Below, in pieces: positions 7,038 to 8,428 of a DNA stretch of 8,428 bases. The notes under the pieces are model-generated. The model worked only from the letters and a program-made list of their open reading frames with translations. It was not told where the DNA came from and did no database searches. The DNA is from Pseudomonas sp. GTDB lineage: Bacteria > Pseudomonadota > Gammaproteobacteria > Pseudomonadales > Pseudomonadaceae. Where the stretch lies: contig SKFV01000140.1 in the NCBI GenBank assembly GCA_007117785.1, positions 1 to 8,428 of the forward strand, written 5' to 3'. The position numbers and the translations under genes are program-made. Numbering within the stretch: the stretch's first letter is position 1; each line of letters begins with the position of its first letter.

Positions 7038-7427
7038 TCAGTTGCCAAAGGTCACCGCCCGATCTGCCCGCTGTATGGCATCTACCCATTGACCCAGACC
7101 GGAGAGTACCCAGGGCGCACCAGTATTGCTTCCGATACGCTCCCAGCGTTTGGCCTCAGCCTCATCCAGCACACCCCGCCGCAGGGCTGCTGCAATGCAA
7201 ACGACTGCATCCAGCTCATGCTGCTGAATAAACTGCCGCCACTCAGCCGCCAGGTCTGACTCATCCTGAGGCTGCACGCCCAGGCTGGATGCCAGCTGAA
7301 CCGCATCGCGATAGAAAAACAGCCGGTTGATACTGTGACCTGACGCCATCACCGCACGGGCAAACTCCAGCGCTGAACGCGCCGCAGGGTCTTGCGCACC
7401 AGAGAGCAGGGCAATTGCAAATTTCAT
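7038..7427 (-). CDS. tusD: Sulfurtransferase complex subunit TusD (DsrE family)
   Basis: TusD is the sulfur-carrying subunit of TusBCD, receiving persulfide sulfur from TusA. The 129-aa product from ATG 7427 is nearly identical in length to E. coli TusD (128 aa). It opens with KFAIALLSGAQ, has the RLFFYRDAV motif, and keeps the catalytic cysteine (Cys77) in the context VVCIAAALRRGVLDE, then a C-terminal SGLGQWVDAIQRADR region. The start is set by GAGG (7440-7437) nine bases upstream; the longer frame to 7520 reads through the terminator hairpin and is rejected. This is the first gene of tusDCBE. A strong terminator directly upstream separates it from yccA. Confidence 0.95.
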   Translation of the reverse strand: MKFAIALLSGAQDPAARSALEFARAVMASGHSINRLFFYRDAVQLASSLGVQPQDESDLAAEWRQFIQQHELDAVVCIAAALRRGVLDEAEAKRWERIGSNTGAPWVLSGLGQWVDAIQRADRAVTFGN

Positions 7428-7451
7428 CCAGACTCGCCTCAAAACAAACAA

Positions 7452-7476
7452 TAAGGCCCGCATGAAGCGGGCCTTA
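7452..7476 (-). terminator. Intrinsic terminator between yccA and tusD
   Basis: A perfect 10-bp stem (7452-7461 with 7467-7476) closes a 5-nt loop. Reading on the minus strand it is followed by a T-rich run, TTGTTTGTTTT (7451-7441), as expected of a Rho-independent terminator for yccA. It ends about 25 nt before the tusD start, so the tusD ribosome binding site lies immediately after the U-tract. Read the other way it is followed by GAAGTATACC, not a U-tract, so it acts only on minus-strand transcription. Confidence 0.85.
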
Positions 7477-7478
7477 GA

Positions 7479-7484
7479 AGTATA
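7479..7484 (-). promoter_or_regulatory. Candidate -10 element for tusDCBE
   Basis: On the minus strand TATACT (7484-7479) matches the sigma-70 -10 consensus at five of six positions. The best upstream hexamer, TTCAGG, is 17 nt away and is a poor -35. A transcript from here would begin within the arm of the 7452-7476 hairpin. It is proposed because the terminator would otherwise leave tusDCBE without a promoter. Confidence 0.3.
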
Positions 7485-7516
7485 CCTCAGGATATAAACA
7501 CCCTGAAAAGCCGGTA

Positions 7517-8188
7517 TCAATCGTTGCTGAAAATACCCAGCAGGTGCAGCAGGCTCAGGAACAGATTGTAGATAGATACAAAGAGCGTGACCGTGGCCAT
7601 GATGTAGTTATCTTCACCACCATGGATGATCGCGCTGGTCTGATACAGGATAACTGCAGACGAGAAGAGCACAAAGCCTGCGGAAATCGCCAGCGACAGA
7701 CCGCTCATCTGCATGAAGAAGCTGGCCACAATGGCGCACAGCAGCACGATAAAGCCGGCCATGATAAAGCCGGACAGGAAGCTGAAGTCCTTGCGTGTCA
7801 GGATGGCAAATGCCGACAGACCGAAGAACACCATCGCCGTCATGCCCAGAGCCATGCTCACCAGCTGACCGCCATTGGGCAGCGCCAGGTAGTGATTGAG
7901 GATTGGCCCCAGGGTATAACCCATAAAGCCGGTCAGCGCGAATGTCAGCACCAGGCCAACACCGGAATTACGGAACTTGGCGATAGCAAACAGCAAGCCG
8001 TAGAAGCCGACCAGCATGATAATGATATTTGGACGTGGCAGATTCATAGCCATGGAAACCATCGCTACGACCGCACTGAAAGCCAGCGTCATGGCGAGCA
8101 GCGCGTAGGTATTACGGAACAACTTGCTGACTTCAGCCTCGTTGACCGCACTGTGTTGCAGCGTTTGCTGACGATCTTGCACATTCAT
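7517..8188 (-). CDS. yccA: Bax inhibitor-1/YccA family membrane protein
   Basis: The 223-aa product is close in size to E. coli YccA (219 aa), an inner-membrane protein with about seven transmembrane helices that is a substrate and modulator of the FtsH protease. Here an N-terminal polar segment of about 30 residues is followed by seven hydrophobic stretches. The family signature is visible near the C-terminus: GGEDNYIMATVTLFVSIYNLF, then LLHLLGIF. The start ATG 8188 is supported by AGGGGAG nine bases upstream and by the family N-terminus; the in-frame extension to 8353 runs through the promoter and towards the tRNA and is rejected. A good promoter lies about 50 nt upstream, and a terminator follows 40 nt after the stop, so it is probably monocistronic. 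Confidence 0.93.
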   Translation of the reverse strand: MNVQDRQQTLQHSAVNEAEVSKLFRNTYALLAMTLAFSAVVAMVSMAMNLPRPNIIIMLVGFYGLLFAIAKFRNSGVGLVLTFALTGFMGYTLGPILNHYLALPNGGQLVSMALGMTAMVFFGLSAFAILTRKDFSFLSGFIMAGFIVLLCAIVASFFMQMSGLSLAISAGFVLFSSAVILYQTSAIIHGGEDNYIMATVTLFVSIYNLFLSLLHLLGIFSND

Positions 8189-8240
8189 GTGAGAGAACTC
8201 CCCTGATGGTCGATACCAATTAAACCCGAACTTGCTCATG

Positions 8241-8268
8241 ATCATACCGGTAAACAGCCTCAAATCAA
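8241..8268 (-). promoter_or_regulatory. Sigma-70 promoter of yccA
   Basis: On the minus strand TTGATT (8268-8263) and TATGAT (8246-8241) are 16 nt apart; each matches its consensus at four or five of six positions. Initiation would fall near 8234, giving a leader of about 45 nt before the yccA start. Confidence 0.6.
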
Positions 8269-8352
8269 GGCTATCCACCCAACTGCGGCCCCAGGAATAG
8301 TCAGCAAAGCTTACCAACCCGGAGAAAAACCACCTCATACTTCTATAGACCA

Positions 8353-8380
8353 TTGACTAGACAGAAGTTTCCGGTACTAT
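8353..8380 (+). promoter_or_regulatory. Sigma-70 promoter of tRNA-Ser
   Basis: TTGACT (8353-8358) and TACTAT (8375-8380) are separated by 16 nt. A GC-rich discriminator GGCGCCCC (8381-8388) follows, as is common for stable-RNA promoters under stringent control. Initiation would fall just before the tRNA, leaving almost no leader. Confidence 0.75.
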
Positions 8381-8390
8381 GGCGCCCCGT

Positions 8391-8428
8391 GGAGAGATGG
8401 CAGAGTGGTTGAATGCACCGGTCTTGAA
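8391..8428 (+). tRNA. tRNA-Ser(UGA), 3' end outside window
   Basis: The sequence reads as acceptor 5' arm GGAGAGA, T8-G9, a D-arm with GCA pairing TGC, then anticodon stem CCGGT and loop CTTGAA with anticodon TGA at 8425-8427. The stretch GCACCGGTCTTGAA is the same as in the serine UGA tRNA of E. coli. The tRNA decodes UCA, and by wobble other UCN codons. The 3' strand of the anticodon stem, the long variable arm, T-arm and CCA end lie beyond the window. Confidence 0.93.

Noticed and set aside
7428..7520. N-terminal extension of tusD to 7520
   Set aside because: It would translate the terminator hairpin and overlap the end of yccA; TusD proteins begin at the ATG 7427 position.
7544..8206. 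220-codon open frame opposite yccA
   Set aside because: Its His/Gln-rich translation is the mirror of hydrophobic membrane-helix codons; the yccA strand has clear family motifs and signals.
8189..8353. N-terminal extension of yccA to 8353
   Set aside because: The extension would cover the yccA promoter and start at the tRNA promoter, and YccA proteins start near residue 1 of the shorter form; ATG 8188 has a good ribosome binding site.
8391..8428. tRNA-Ser as an integration site for a mobile element
   Set aside because: Only the 5' half of the tRNA is in the window, and attachment sites usually lie at the 3' end; no integrase or repeat of the tRNA is visible.

Overview
The window looks like a piece of a gammaproteobacterial chromosome, most likely Pseudomonas or a close relative. 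The genes are GC-rich and tightly packed. At the right edge a tRNA-Ser, yccA (Bax inhibitor-1 family) and tusDCBE follow one another in an order I remember from Pseudomonas genomes (from memory, not searched). No insertion sequence, integrase, phage gene, CRISPR array or other clear sign of transfer is visible.

Layout. Plus strand, left third: the 3' end of a TonB/TolA C-terminal-domain gene (to 335), then a large mosaic lipoprotein gene (362-2968). The lipoprotein carries an LprI-like domain, ankyrin repeats and a GyrI-like C-terminal region. After a 74-nt gap with a strong hairpin comes a lipoprotein of the phospholipase D superfamily resembling cardiolipin synthase C (3043-4569). Minus strand, read from right to left: yccA (8188-7517), an intrinsic terminator (7452-7476), then tusD, tusC, tusB, tusE and a ClsA-type cardiolipin synthase (6022-4577). 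The two cardiolipin synthase-like genes converge tail to tail with 7 nt between them. At the right edge a plus-strand tRNA-Ser(UGA) begins behind its own sigma-70 promoter, divergent from yccA.

How the parts work together. TusD, TusC, TusB and TusE form the sulfur relay that carries persulfide sulfur from TusA towards MnmA for 2-thiolation of wobble uridine in tRNA. Their genes overlap or abut, and cls starts 12 nt after tusE, so tusDCBE-cls is probably one transcript. The left part is cell-envelope themed: a TonB-like domain, an outer-membrane lipoprotein with a protein-interaction module and two phospholipid-synthesis enzymes.

Several starts differ from the longest open frames. The mosaic lipoprotein probably starts at 362, the ClsC-like gene at TTG 3043, tusE at GTG 6373, tusC at ATG 7036, tusD at ATG 7427 and yccA at ATG 8188. 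I see mostly conserved housekeeping genes. The most unusual object is the LprI-ankyrin-GyrI lipoprotein, and I do not find convincing evidence of a wholly new system.
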